From assembly GCA_024734495.1 (NCBI GenBank), contig JALMQS010000844.1, forward strand, positions 897,932-961,931: a DNA stretch of 64,000 nucleotides, written 5' to 3'. This DNA comes from Forficula auricularia (taxonomy: Eukaryota > Arthropoda > Insecta > Dermaptera > Forficulidae). Both the position numbers and the translations under genes were made by a program. Positions within the stretch are counted from its first letter, which is position 1, and each line of letters opens with the position of its first letter. The notes beneath the pieces were generated by a model. The model did not search any database. It was not told the DNA's origin and saw nothing but the letters and a program-made list of their open reading frames with translations. Of this stretch, positions 16,030 to 26,921 are shown one piece after another.

Positions 16030-17545
16030 TACTTACTTACTTACTCCTCGGCGCTACAATCCGTTGTGGATCTTGGCCTCATGGACGATTTGTCTCCATC
16101 TTCCACGGTCTTGGGCGCTGGTTTCCAAGTCATCGACTCCAAGAACCCTGAGGTCTTTTTGGATGTTCTCCCTCCACCTCATACGAGGCCGTCCTAAGGG
16201 TCTTTTTGCACATGGTGTTGCCTCCAATACTCTCCCTATCACCCTATCTTTATCGGAGCGTAGCATATGTCCAGCCCATCTAAGTCGGTTGGCTTTAATT
16301 AGCTGAACAATATCAGGTTGTTGGTAGAGTCCTTGAAGTTCCCTATTTGTCCTTATTCTATACTCGCCCCTTTCTTGATCCCTGACTGGACCATATATTA
16401 GTCTAAGGACTTTGCTTTCAAATCTTTTCAAAGATTCCTCGTCGTATTTGGTCAGAGTCCAGGTTTCAGACCCATACATTGTTATTGGCTGGATGATGGT
16501 CTTATATATCGTAATTTTTTCAGCTCGGCGGAGGGCTTTGGACCTAAGAAGTTGTTTTAAGCCATATATGCATTTCCAGCTGTTCTGGATTCTCTCCTGT
16601 ATTTCACATCTCGTTACATTATCATCAGTGATAAGTGTACCGAGATATTTAAATTCGTGGATCTTTTGCAACTTGGCGTTTCCTATGCTCAAGTTAGATG
16701 GAGTTCTTAATGTAGAGTATCTCTTTACATGCATATATTTAGTCTTTGCCTCGTTAATAGTAAGGCCGATTTTTTTGGCTCTTTCTTCCAGTCTCCTATA
16801 AGTCTTCATTGCCTCTTCTAAATTATCACTTATGATGTCAATATCATCGGCATAGGCCAAGGTCAATTTGGTTCCCCGAGGAGTAAATATCTTTGGAGTC
16901 TCATGAATCTTCCTCATCACCCACTCAAGCGCCAAATTGAAGAGCACCGGCGAGAGAGCATCACCCTGTTTTAAACCGTTTGTAACCTCAAACGGTTCAC
17001 TGAGTTGCCCATCTACCTTTATTATATTTTGTGAGCCTTCCATACACATTTTCACAAGAGCTACTAACTTCCTTGGTATTCCAAAGTTCGTCAGAATTTT
17101 CCATAGTTGGCCTCGTGAGATGCTATCATAAGCTTGTTTAAAATCTATGAAAATGTGATGGATGTCGAGATTATACTCCCAGCTTTTTTCCATAATTTGT
17201 CGGATGGAAAATATTTGATCTATTGTAGATCTATTTCTCCTAAAGCCACATTAGTAGTCACCGATGATGTCTTCAGCGTACGGAGTAATACGGTTTAATA
17301 ATATTGTAGAAAAAACCTTGTAGGCCACATTGTTCAGGGCTATACCTCTGTAATTTTCACAGATCATTTTGTCTCCTTTTTTGTGAATAGGTACTATAGT
17401 GCTCTTCTTCCATTCTTCCAGTATTTCTTCTCTTTGCCATACTTGTCTTATAAGGGTGTGAATTGCCATGTGAAGTGAGTCGCCTCCGTATTTTAACATC
17501 TCCGCTGTTATTGAATCGTACCCTGGGGATTTATTATTTTTTTTG
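16030..17545 (-). pseudogene. RTE-like LINE reverse transcriptase (5'-truncated)
   Basis: Minus-strand coding runs from about 17545 to 16054. Reverse transcriptase blocks appear in order: NYRGIALNNVAYKVFS, FIDFKQAYDSI, GLKQGDALSPVLFN, LAYADDIDII (YADD catalytic box), then a C-terminal region with GSETWTL, RWAGHMLR and GRPRMRW. One in-frame TAA at 17248-17250 replaces the Gln expected in DYQCGFRRNRST. Both sides are otherwise open, so the copy is young. The 3' end carries (TAAG)n, a short tandem tail as in RTE elements. The endonuclease is missing by 5' truncation. Clade assignment (RTE or Proto2) is tentative. Confidence 0.88.
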
Positions 17546-17559
17546 GCACTTCACTGCCA

Positions 17560-17725
17560 TCATTGTTTACACAGTTAAAATAGTGAACAAAAAATTAATA
17601 TACACCCTCTTGGTCCAGATAGCGTAATCCGCAGTAGTCTCGCGATAAATATATTTTTCAAATAAGCGCGGTCAAAAACAATTCTCATTGATATAGCAAT
17701 TATTCTTTGTTATATTAGTTAGAAA
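17560..17725. repeat. Arm fragment of palindromic family PF-1
   Basis: Shares AGCGTAATCCGCAGTAGTCT, GCGCGGTCAAAA and the (TC)GCGA block with the right arm at 48520-48620 and with 20545-20640. No mirror arm here. Confidence 0.7.
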
Positions 17726-18604
17726 AATTATAAAAAAATATTTAATATACCCCCACTTCAAAGGCCAGGGGACTTGAGCCCCCCCCCCCCGGCTCCTGCG
17801 CCTATGCATATGTATCGATTCTGTAAAACAGTCATTCAATAAAATTGTTTTTGAAATTATTAAAATTTTGCTTACGAAATAAATCATATAAATTGAGGAT
17901 CAAAACATTTTTGTCATTTAATTGTGTAAAGACTAATAATTAAAAACATTATCGTTAACATAAAAAGTTGAGCACCATTGCATGATATAGAGAATATATG
18001 AAAGAAAAAAAAGAATTCAAATATTAACTGTTTAAATAATAATATTTCTTCAGCGAATGTAGTTGAGTGGTTTTAGGAAAAAGCGCCTGGCATTTTATGC
18101 AACCGATACGACATAACTTTCTATCGAATGCATACCCTGGCATTTACTAGGCGGCGCTGTCTCTGTTCAATAAATAATAGTCTGGCCTAAGTTCAATAGA
18201 TTTTCTTTTATAATAGCTTTCTAGACTTAATTAACCGAGTTCTTTATTATTTTAGAAGATATTGACGAAGCAATAACGATTCAGTTAATAAAACAGAATA
18301 TTTAACAAATTTTTATTTCTTTTATTTACTTATATATAATAATAATAATATACGTTTAGAGGAAAATCTCCAAAACCGGGCGCCTATTTTGTTTTTGAAA
18401 ATAAAACTTGACCGTTTTTATTTTTAACATTTATAATGCTAGTTTTGCAAAAAATGTCAATCCCCCCACAGGAATTTCAAAGGCACAGATTCAGTTCAAT
18501 CTCTGATTGGAGCATATATTTTATATTCAATCAGAAAGTTTGCAGGTAAAATATTTATATCTTATAAAAATGGAGTCAAACTATGCCATAATTGCGATTA
18601 TTTT
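17726..18604. other. AT-rich intergenic stretch
   Basis: No gene or recognisable element apart from a C-tract near 17770 and short (TAA)n near 18335. Confidence 0.5.
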
Positions 18605-18650
18605 TTCAACGTTTCGTCGACTTTGCCGACTTCTTCAGGGGTTCTACAAT
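18605..18650 (-). ncRNA. Hammerhead ribozyme motif HH-10
   Basis: Minus strand: CTGAAGA, A, GTCG, loop, CGAC, GAAA, CGTT. It belongs to an older element of the HH-2/HH-3 type that was later split by the insertion at 18722-19245. The continuation at 19262-19300 matches the complement of 4360-4390. Confidence 0.6.
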
Positions 18651-18721
18651 TATAAGAACATTATTAATATCAAGTTACAAAAATACAATTTCAATTCCAG
18701 AACAAACGTATTAATAGTTTA

Positions 18722-19245
18722 ATTGAAAAGTTTTTGTTTTGCCAAGAGTAGCAGAGCTGTTGATTCACAAAGAGAAACAAAGAGGTTGTCCTCTGCTTGA
18801 TGCAAATAAACATACAAACATATATATCGAGATGATATATCTGTATATATATTATTTATTTGTTTGAGACTATAGTTTCGAAGACTTGGTCTTCATCATC
18901 AGTCTTTCTTCAATTATAAATGTTTTTCATGGAGTCAGTATAATATGGATATTGAAAACTTGGTCTTCCTTCGTCACTGCTGGAGGGCTAGGAACTCCTA
19001 GGAGGACTCCTAGAGTTCTTAGCCTTCCAGCAGTGACGAAGGAAGACCAAGTTTTCAATATACATATTATACTGACTCCATGAAAAAACATTTATAATTG
19101 AAGAAAGACTGATGATGAAGACCAAGTCTTCGAAACTATAGTCTCAAACAAATAAATAATATATATACAGATATATCATCTCGATATATATGTGTGTATG
19201 TTTATTTGCATCAAGCAGAGGACAACCTTCTTAGTTTCTCTTTGT
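18722..19245. mobile_element. Ribozyme-bearing palindrome, 14-bp TSD
   Basis: Near-perfect inverted arms of about 235 bp centred near 19010. The direct repeat GTATTAATAGTTTA flanks it (18708-18721 and 19246-19259). Each strand carries a hammerhead (18902-18868 minus and 19107-19145 plus). It inserted into an older element of the same general class. Confidence 0.85.
19107..19145 (+). ncRNA. Hammerhead ribozyme motif HH-11 (mirror at 18868-18902, minus)
   Basis: GA, CTGATGA, T, GAAGAC-CAA-GTCTTC (perfect 6-bp stem II), GAAAC, TATA, GTC, TC. Stem III is A-U and C-G closing a TATA loop, so this copy could fold as a monomer with GTC cleavage. Stem I is weak (GA/TC). The mirrored arm carries the identical core on the minus strand. 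Confidence 0.7.
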
Positions 19246-19740
19246 GTATTAATAGTTTACCAACCAAATAGTCATGCCACACATTCGTCTAAATTTTCTT
19301 GCTATCTTCATTAGCATTGAAGACCATCAGAAATACAAATTTCAAAAAATATTTCCCACATTTACAAAAAACAATTTTTCTTTTTTTTTTATATTAACAA
19401 TTCAATTAGATATAAAACAGAAATAACTGATAAATAGAATGAGGCAACACTCTTTTCATTTAAAAACAGAATAGAATATTTTATTCTTTTGATCCTTACA
19501 TAAAGAAAACTCTAATTTAAATAACACTAAAATTATACATATTAATAAAGTAGACAAATGCAAGATAATATAATTTTAGTGTTATTTAAATTTAAGATTT
19601 CTTTATGTAAGGATCAAAAAAAAAAATATTCTATTCTGTTTTTAAATGAAAAAAGTGTTGCCTCATTCTATTTATTAGTTATTTCTATAATATTTTTCTA
19701 ATTAATATATTAAAGAATAATTAACATATTAAAGAGAATT

Positions 19741-20573
19741 AAATTAGGTTGGAGTTGGTGGTGTTTAACAAGGAGAAAAATTAAAATACAAAGATTTTTT
19801 TTAGTTTACTCTATATATTTCGAGCTCTTATCTCATCGTCAGGAGAACATTGACTAAAGATAACATGAAATAATGAACAGAATTTATTTTTATTTTAATA
19901 TGATGGACAGTTATTTATGACTTAGTGTAAATATGAAATAATTATCAGAGGGATGAGATGGCCTTAGAGCCGAAAGAACAGTTGTAGGGGACAAAGGGCT
20001 GGAATAAAGAAAAGATATTTATACTTGGAAGTTGCCGAAAATTATGTATGTGTTATAAAGGAGGGCAATAAACTATGGAATGCAATGAGGGTGCATAGCG
20101 AAAATGTCATCTCTTATTTTCTATTTAAAAAAATAAATAAAAATTAAAAAATTAAAAATAAACCAACCATACACTCTCATCGCACTCCAATTCAAATTAA
20201 ATATCATTGATTAAGATGTCAATTATTGGTGAAGTTTTGATGTCTGTTTGATTGTTCAAGATGTTTTGATTAAGGTGTATGGCCTTTTTAATTTCAGCTA
20301 AGGCCATCCCATTCCTCTGATAATTATTTCATATTTACACTAAGTCATAAATAACTGTCCATCATATTAAAATAAAAATAAATTCTGTTCATTATTTCAT
20401 GTTATCTTTAGTCAATGTTCTCCTGACGATGAGTTAAGAGCTCGAAATATATAGAGTAAACTAAAAAAAATCTTTGTATTTAAATTTTTCTCCTTGTTAA
20501 ACTCCACCAACTCCAACCTAATTTAATTTTAACAATGTTTCACTATAAACCAACACCGCGTTCCCTAAATGTG
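19741..20573. mobile_element. Ribozyme-bearing palindrome, 13-bp TSD
   Basis: Inverted arms of about 380 bp centred near 20130. The direct repeat ATTAAAGAGAATT flanks it (19728-19740 and 20574-20586). The intact target is readable in the mirrored PF-1 arm near 21640. About 45 bp at the right end (20530-20573) is outside the palindrome. A hammerhead occurs on each strand. Confidence 0.85.
20418..20460 (+). ncRNA. Hammerhead ribozyme motif HH-12 (mirror at 19812-19847, minus)
   Basis: CTC (stem I), CTGACGA, T, GAG, loop, CTC, GAAA, TATATA, GAG (stem I, 3 bp). Cleavage triplet would be ATA. The mirrored arm has the same core. Confidence 0.6.
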
Positions 20574-20920
20574 ATTAAAGAGAATTGTTTTTGATCGCGC
20601 TTTTAAATTAAGATATATATATATCGCTAGACTACTGCTGGTTGAGGCTATTGGAGTCTGTTAAATCTTAAGCCTGGACCAAGAAAGAATGAAAAAGATG
20701 TGATCCATCTAGCTATGATCCAGCATCATTTCGCGATTGGAGAAAATTCATTTGGTGATCCATGTCAGTGTTTGGTATAAAAAGTGTCATGAGGGCCAAT
20801 CGCGAAATGATGCTGGATCATAGCTAGATGGATCACATCTTTTTCATTCTTTCTTGGTCCAGACTTAAGATTCAGAAGACTCCAATAGCCTCAACCAGCA
20901 TTAGTCTCCCGATATATATG

Positions 20921-21579
20921 TGTCGTGGCCACATCTTAGAATTGACCATTTCATGAAATGCTCGAGAATTTCATGAAATGTCACATTTCATGAAATGCTT
21001 CAATGTCTATTGGCCACATCATGATGTGGCTTGGCCAGATCAATGATAAGAAATCGTTTGTGTTTGAGAGGGAGAGGTGAGCAGAGTGGGGGAACCCTTT
21101 TGACAACGATATTGGCGCTTAAAAAAGGAGATCCTTAGCGTTGCTTTTACCTTTTTATTTGTTTGTTTTCTAAAAATAATTATGTAACTTGACGTGTTTG
21201 ATGTTTAATTTTGTAAGGATAATATTAGGAACCTATATAAATGAATAGCTAACTTAAATTAAAATAATATTTTTTCTACATTGTTGCATTTTAGATTTGG
21301 TATATTGTATTTTAAGATTCTTTTAATATTTACTAAAGTCCCTAGTTAAATGTTTGTCTGACTTAAAGAACAATAAACAAGTTTGTAGCATATTCTGGAT
21401 TTTTAATATTTTATGGACACCCTATTTTACGATACGGCCAATCGTGGATGACAAAATCAAGAAATGTTCACGATTTAATGATCTGGTCTAATCAAGTTGG
21501 CCACATCATGAAATGTGAACACTTCATGAAATTCTAGAGCATTTCATGAAATGGTCAATTCTACGATGTGGCCACGACA
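20921..21579. mobile_element. MITE with long TIRs and palindromic subterminal repeats
   Basis: Terminal TGTCGTGGCCACATC and its complement. The TIRs run about 60 bp with few mismatches. Six copies of TTTCATGAAATG-type palindromes sit near the ends (three left, three right). Flanks are TATATATG and TATATATC, a possible 8-bp duplication. No coding frame. The superfamily is unassigned; hAT is possible from the TSD length. Confidence 0.75.
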
Positions 21580-22073
21580 TATATATCTTAATTTAAAAGC
21601 GCAATCAAAAACAATTATCTTTAATATGTTAATTATTCTTTAATATATTAATTAGAAAAATATTATAGAAATAACTAATAAATAGAATGAGGCAACACTC
21701 TTTCATTTAAAAAAAGAATAGAATATTTTATTCATTTGATCCTTACATAAAGAAATCTCAAATTTAAATAACACTAAAATTATATTATCTTTCATTTGTC
21801 TACTTTATTAATATAATTTTAGTGTTATTTAAATTTGAGATATCTTTATGTAAGGTTCAAAGAATAAAATATTCTATTCTGATTTTAAATGAAAAGAGTG
21901 TTACCTCATTCTATTTACGTTATTTCTGTTTTATATGTAATGTAATTGTTAATATAAAAAGAAAAGAAAGATGGACTTGCCGAGCTATAAGCAGAGGGGG
22001 GGGGGAGGTTCCCCCTAGAAGACGAAATAAAGTATTATGTTGGCAACTAAAAAATAGAACATGTAAAAATATA

Positions 22074-23107
22074 TACCGGGTGAAAAGTTTCAAATAAAAG
22101 TTTGTTTATATCAAGGAGGAAACTAAACTATGCTAGTGTTTGTCAACATAAGACAAGCTTTCAAGGTCAAGTTCTGTTTTTTAACGGAACCATATATTTT
22201 TCTTTTCATTTCCTAAATCTAGGAAAAGAACTGAACAACTTTTATAAGAACTATTTTTTATAAGACATCAAATAAAAAAATCAATTAGATCTCAAATAAA
22301 TCAAATAATTAATTATTAAATAAAAAATTATTAAATTGAAAAGTCACAACAATGAAAATAAGTGTTTATAATGATCTTAAAACTTCATTATATACACAGA
22401 TTTAAGCGATTATTTTCTACTTAATAGAACTACTTAAAATTCTTCATCTTAAAAAAGTTTATTTCTCGTGTCAATCCAGTAGATGGTTATATTGTATTAC
22501 CATAAAAAAAATGGAGCACTTGCGATTCACTCTGGAATGTCATAGAACATAGTCAGAAAATTATTAAATTATTAATTATTATTAAATTATTTATTTAATA
22601 ATTAAATATTTGACCATTATTATTTGATAATAAGTTAAATAATTGTTAAGAATAATTAGTATTTGGATTATCAATAATTTTAAGTCGTTGTATTAAGTAG
22701 AAAATAATATCTTAAATCGTGAATATAATATAGTTTTAAGATCATTATAAACACTTATTTTTCATTGTTGTGACTTTTCAATTTAATAATTTTTTATTTG
22801 ATTTTTTGAGATCTAATTGATTTAATATGTTTTTTATTTGATGTCGTATAAAAAATAGTTCTTATAAAAGTTGTTCAGTTCTTTTTCTAGATTTAGGAAA
22901 TGTAAAGAAAAATATATGTTTAGGTTTAAAAAACAGAACTTGACCTTGAAATACATTTGAAAGTTTGTTCTACGACAACAAACATTAGCGTAGTTTAGTT
23001 TCCCCTTCAATATAAACAGACTTTTATTTGAAACCTTTTTCCATATAATGCACTGTTTTTGAGTTATAAGACTGTCTCAAGATAAAAAAACTCACCCGGT
23101 ATATATT
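22074..23107. mobile_element. Long-TIR DNA transposon derivative (family LT-1)
   Basis: Inverted arms of about 380 bp (22077-22430 and 22690-23105), outer ends ATACCGGGTGA. The left arm has lost about 58 bp of the outer TIR that the right arm keeps (AGACTGTCTCAAGATAAAAA). The centre holds ATGGAGCAC joined to ACTCTGGAATG, the start and end of the transposase seen in the copy at 28766-32441, so most of the gene is deleted. Confidence 0.8.
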
Positions 23108-23109
23108 GC

Positions 23110-23890
23110 GATGTCCCTCGGTGGTCGGGGAGTTTTTTATTTTTTAAGGTAGTTCTTTCACAAATGCAAAGATTCAAGAATTCTTCCAAACATGGAATAT
23201 AAGTCATTAAAAGCATAATAAACATCCTGTTAAAATTTGAAGACGATTTTACCACACCAAACATGAGATAATTGCAATTAAAAATGACACTTTTTACATA
23301 TGGTAGATTGGGAAAGGGTGAGAAAATGATCATTATTTTATTTTCTTTCATTCTAGGACTTTCACCATCTTGATGAAAAACTAATATTTGTTAGAATAAT
23401 ATATTCGGAGTAACTTAAAAAAAAATTGAAATTATTTACATTGTAGTTTTGATAAAAAATAAAAAAAAACATATTTGGGCCATTATTTTTAGTGGAGGGA
23501 ATATAAGAACAATGGTTTGGAAACGATCCATTCATAAAGAGAATATAGTAGTGTGAGAAGTACAGTCAGGTTAAAAAAACATAACCTAAAATTTTAGAAC
23601 CGTTCATATGTATATAGAGTGGTTACGAGGCTAAAACTTTCTGTGTGGATTGTAGTACCTTAAAATATAATTTTTCACTTAATGTTTTGGGTGGTATAAT
23701 ATGGTATATACTTTACCATCCTGGATATAGTAAAGTAATAAAAAGTTTGCTATGCAACTGCAATCATCATCCACTTGGTCTGAGATTGATTTAAAAATAG
23801 ACATTACAAAATGATCGATAATTTATGTTTTAATAGATTGTAAGAGAGCAACGCATCACACACACTTATATAAATTGCTACAACACGGAG
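23110..23890. other. AT-rich stretch, no gene
   Basis: Only a duplicated segment is noticed: TACCATCCTNGATATAGTAA and the CAATCATCATCCACTTGGTC stretch at 23710-23870 recur at 24210-24400, flanking the Helitron piece between them. Confidence 0.6.
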
Positions 23891-23894
23891 ATAA

Positions 23895-24204
23895 GAATCT
23901 AAAACGGCTCTAACAATTTGGATGAAATTCACGGGTTAGGGGTTTTGTGTTGACGGTCTCATCTTCGGCTAAGTTGTTTTTGATGGTTTTTTGTTAATTG
24001 AAATAATTATTCACAGGTGGTTGACTTGATAAAAAGGTATAATTACATTTTTATTAAATTTCCTTTTAATAATTAATTGGTTTTTAAATTTTATATCCCA
24101 CTAATAATTCATTACAAATATTATTATATATTAGAATTTTCCAATATATCACTTTGAACTAAAACAAAAAATTATCGAGCAACGCTCGGTGTTCCAGGTA
24201 CTAT
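23895..24204 (+). mobile_element. Helitron Hel-2 fragment (3' part)
   Basis: Begins inside the element (ACGGCTCTAACAATTTGGAT), continues through AAGTTGTTTTTGATGG, and ends with CGAG-CAACG-CTCG, GTGTTCCAGGTA, CTAT. The 5' TC end is missing. Confidence 0.7.
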
Positions 24205-24559
24205 ATACCTAATGTACCATCCTCGATATAGTAAAGTAATAAAAAGTTTTCAATGCAACTGTAATCATCATCCACTTGGTCTGAGATTGAATTAAAAATA
24301 GAAATTTCAAAATGATCGATAATTTATGTTTTAATATGTAGATTGCAAGAGAGCAACGCATCACTCACACACACACACACACTTATATAAATATTTATAT
24401 ATAAATTGCTAGAACAGACGGAGATCAGAATCGAAAGTCAAATGTCATTCGATGGCTTTGGAAAAGGACGAAGGAAAGAAAGAAAGAAAGAAATTAGCGA
24501 ATGTCTGTTTGTCTTTCTGTCTGTCTGTGTCTGTGTGTAAGTGTGTGTGTGTGTCTGGG

Positions 24560-24701
24560 AAACAGCCAGCCAGTAAGCCAGCCGAGTTGTTGTTCAACGA
24601 GTTTTGAAAAATTTGACCAACTCTTGACCGAGATTAAGGCGGATTTATCTATTTCACAATTAAAAGAAGAAGAGTGGAAAAAAAAGAAAGAAAAAAACTG
24701 A
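24560..24701 (+). CDS. Weak coding-like stretch
   Basis: After (TCTG)n and (GT)n microsatellite DNA the frame reads TSFEKFDQLLTEIKADLSI, then SQLKEEEWKKKKEKN-stop. It is charged and helical but resembles nothing I can name. It may be a degraded exon or chance. Confidence 0.2.
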
Positions 24702-25171
24702 CAAGGACGATGACGTAATAATTAATTCTCTTGATCCTTTTATTTAAAAAAGAAGACGAGGATTACAATAATCATATCGAGACAATTTAAATGTGATTAG
24801 AGCCCCTTAGTGGGATAATTTACTATAGAATAAACGACTTGGGAAAATTGAATAAAAAAATTAAATTAATAAACATAAAGATGTCAATTTTAATTAAAAA
24901 AACGTTTCGACATTTTTTTGGGACAGATCTCTACCAATGAAGATTACCTAATTTTAAAGGTTAAACGAAATAGAATATCATTATATTAAGTAGCTGGATT
25001 TAACATGTCAAGTATTGTGATTTTTAATCTAAGCTACCTATTAAACAATATTTTGACTGTTAGATAGACAGAGAGACATTATATTGTATCGGCTTAAGTA
25101 GACATCTTACTTCTGAACAGAACCCTATTCATAAATTGAAATATTAACTTCATTTGGAAATCTGTAATAAA

Positions 25172-25348
25172 GAGAGGCCCTTTGCCTTTGTTCAGTGTGA
25201 ACAACGGTTCACAAATAAATCTAATCTCACAAATCATTTGAGGACACATACAGGAGAGAAGCCCTTTAAGTGCGCTCATTGCACAAACGCCTTCTAACAA
25301 AAGTCAAATCTCATAAGACATTTAAAAATACATTTTAAAAGTGCTTGA
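25172..25348 (+). pseudogene. C2H2 zinc-finger gene fragment
   Basis: The frame reads two C2H2 fingers: [19 protein letters not shown], the linker TGEKPFKC, then [24 protein letters not shown] and KSA-stop. The first finger lacks its first Cys (Phe instead). A TAA interrupts the second finger (about 25295). No start, and only CNK of a preceding finger remains. This is a dead fragment of a KRAB-less insect zinc-finger gene, not a working gene. Direct repeats of ~45 bp (24937-24985 and 25578-25622) flank the region. Confidence 0.85.
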
Positions 25349-25399
25349 CAATTTTTCAGATTTCTTTTATTTTCAAAATTAAATTTAAATCTCATTTTT

Positions 25400-25475
25400 T
25401 GCACTGGTTAGAGCCTATCACAGCAAAATGTAAGATCCTGAGTTCGAATTCTGACTTGGCTTGATTTTGATTTTT
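25400..25475 (+). repeat. tRNA-derived SINE fragment
   Basis: GGTTAGAGCC resembles an A box and GAGTTCGAATTC a B box, 40 nt apart, without a foldable tRNA cloverleaf. This is consistent with a SINE head. No poly(A) border was fixed. Confidence 0.5.
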
Positions 25476-25621
25476 CTAATTTAATTAATTAATGATTTGT
25501 GGAATTTTCCTATAGAAAAATAATGAATGAAATTCATTCTTCTTCCTTTTTTTATGGGGGGAAGGGGTAGGTCTAGCAATGAAGATTACCTAATTTTAAG
25601 GTTAAACGAAATATATTGTCA

Positions 25622-25700
25622 TCAGCTGTGAAGCCCGTCTTCGGCGGGCATCTTAATGGCTACGGGGCTACGTCCCTGGACTCTAGTGTGTTTTCAAATA
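25622..25700 (-). mobile_element. Helitron 3' terminus (Hel-1 type)
   Basis: On the minus strand: hairpin GCCCGCCGAAGACGGGC, TTCACAG, CTGA, then T. CTGA fits CTRR. The element would run to the right, but its 5' end was not identified. Confidence 0.6.
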
Positions 25701-25789
25701 ATAACCAAAATTTCCTAATTTTAATAAATTTTATTTGTCGTGAACTATTAGTGGGTTTTAAAATTAAAAAAAAAATCCCGTCGACCTAG

Positions 25790-26920
25790 TCGTGCAAGCT
25801 GATTATAATAAATAAGGTTCGGATCGATATGCACTAAAAAATAACAAAATATGCATTTAAAAAGGCTGAAATATGAACTAAAAATATTCATTTTAAAAAG
25901 AAAATATGCACTTAAAATATCCATTATAAACCCATGTCATATATTATGTTATATATTAATATAAAATTAATATTTTTAAAGTTTTTTTTTAAAGAAATTT
26001 AATACTATTTTTTATTTTTTTTTTAAAAATTTAATATTATTATTTTTTTTCATTTTTTTAGAATAATTTTCATAAAAAATATTATTTAATTTTTTAATTA
26101 TTTCCTTAAATTTTGGCATCGATTCCTTCCACCTAGAAGTTACAAAATTAAAATAACTTTTTTCTCTTTGATATAAGCTTCTCAAAGAGTCAGGAACCAG
26201 ACAGGCCATCGCAATACTCTCCCATTATATTCCATAGAATATAAATGTAAAAATAATAAAGAAAAATTATCTTAATGATAATTATGTAGGTATATATATT
26301 ATATTGATATTAGAAATGCTTATTTAATAGTATAAGATATATATTAGGTACGTAACCCTCAAAATGCAAGCCTGACTCGCACTTGTCCTTTTTCTTCTGT
26401 CCTTGAAAATGGTTAATAATTTTTGATTTATCCTAAATGTTTGAGCCGTTTTCGAGAAAGACCAAAAATATAAATATTAATATACTATACCTACACACAA
26501 TTAAAAACGTGAAAGTAAATGTAATACATAAAATATTTAATTAAGTATAGAACAATGCAAATCAAAGATAAATTTTACCTTGTACCGTTAATTATTGTAA
26601 ATGTTAATTACAATTGCTAATTATAGATTAGAGAGAAACATATAAGATAGGACGTGTTAAGTGCCATAAAGTGAAGAGTTTATTCTTAGAGAAAGGTGAC
26701 AGACAGACAGACAGACAGACAATAGAGAGTGAGTGACATCTTTAAGAGATGGAGAGAATTAGGTACTTCATTCATTGCCTATTTATACTTCTCAATTCAC
26801 CTTGAAAACATTAAATAAAATCTAATCATTTATTTATTTAATACTCCTTAAAGGAGTATCAGGTCATCAACGGTATATGAGTTTAGTCCTGGGTCTTGGG
26901 CGCTCCAATTCGGTGGAAAA
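25790..26920. other. AT-rich stretch, no gene
   Basis: Low-complexity A/T runs, a (CAGA)n tract near 26700-26720, and a 65-codon minus frame near 26012-26209 without recognisable content. Confidence 0.5.
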
Positions 26921-26921
26921 T

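Larger units (their letters stand above)
19430..21920. repeat. Nested palindromic complex (PF-1 family)
   Basis: Two short hairpins (19440-19690 and 21670-21920, both with GAATGAGGCAACACTC at their edge) flank a PF-1 palindrome. Its left arm is 19690-19740 plus 20574-20640, its centre 20630-20910 and its right arm 21580-21680. The left arm is split by the element 19741-20573 and the right side by the MITE 20921-21579. Confidence 0.75.

Noticed and set aside
16064..17131. Plus-strand frames opposite the RTE-like LINE
   Set aside because: Shadows of the minus-strand reverse transcriptase, which has clear YADD and QG motifs.
24898..24925. AACGTTTCGAC as another hammerhead
   Set aside because: Lacks CTGANGA; only the 3' half is similar.
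25400..25475. A functional tRNA gene
   Set aside because: A- and B-box-like words only; arms do not form a cloverleaf.
26701..26722. (CAGA)n and other microsatellites as features of interest
   Set aside because: Ordinary simple repeats, no sign of function.
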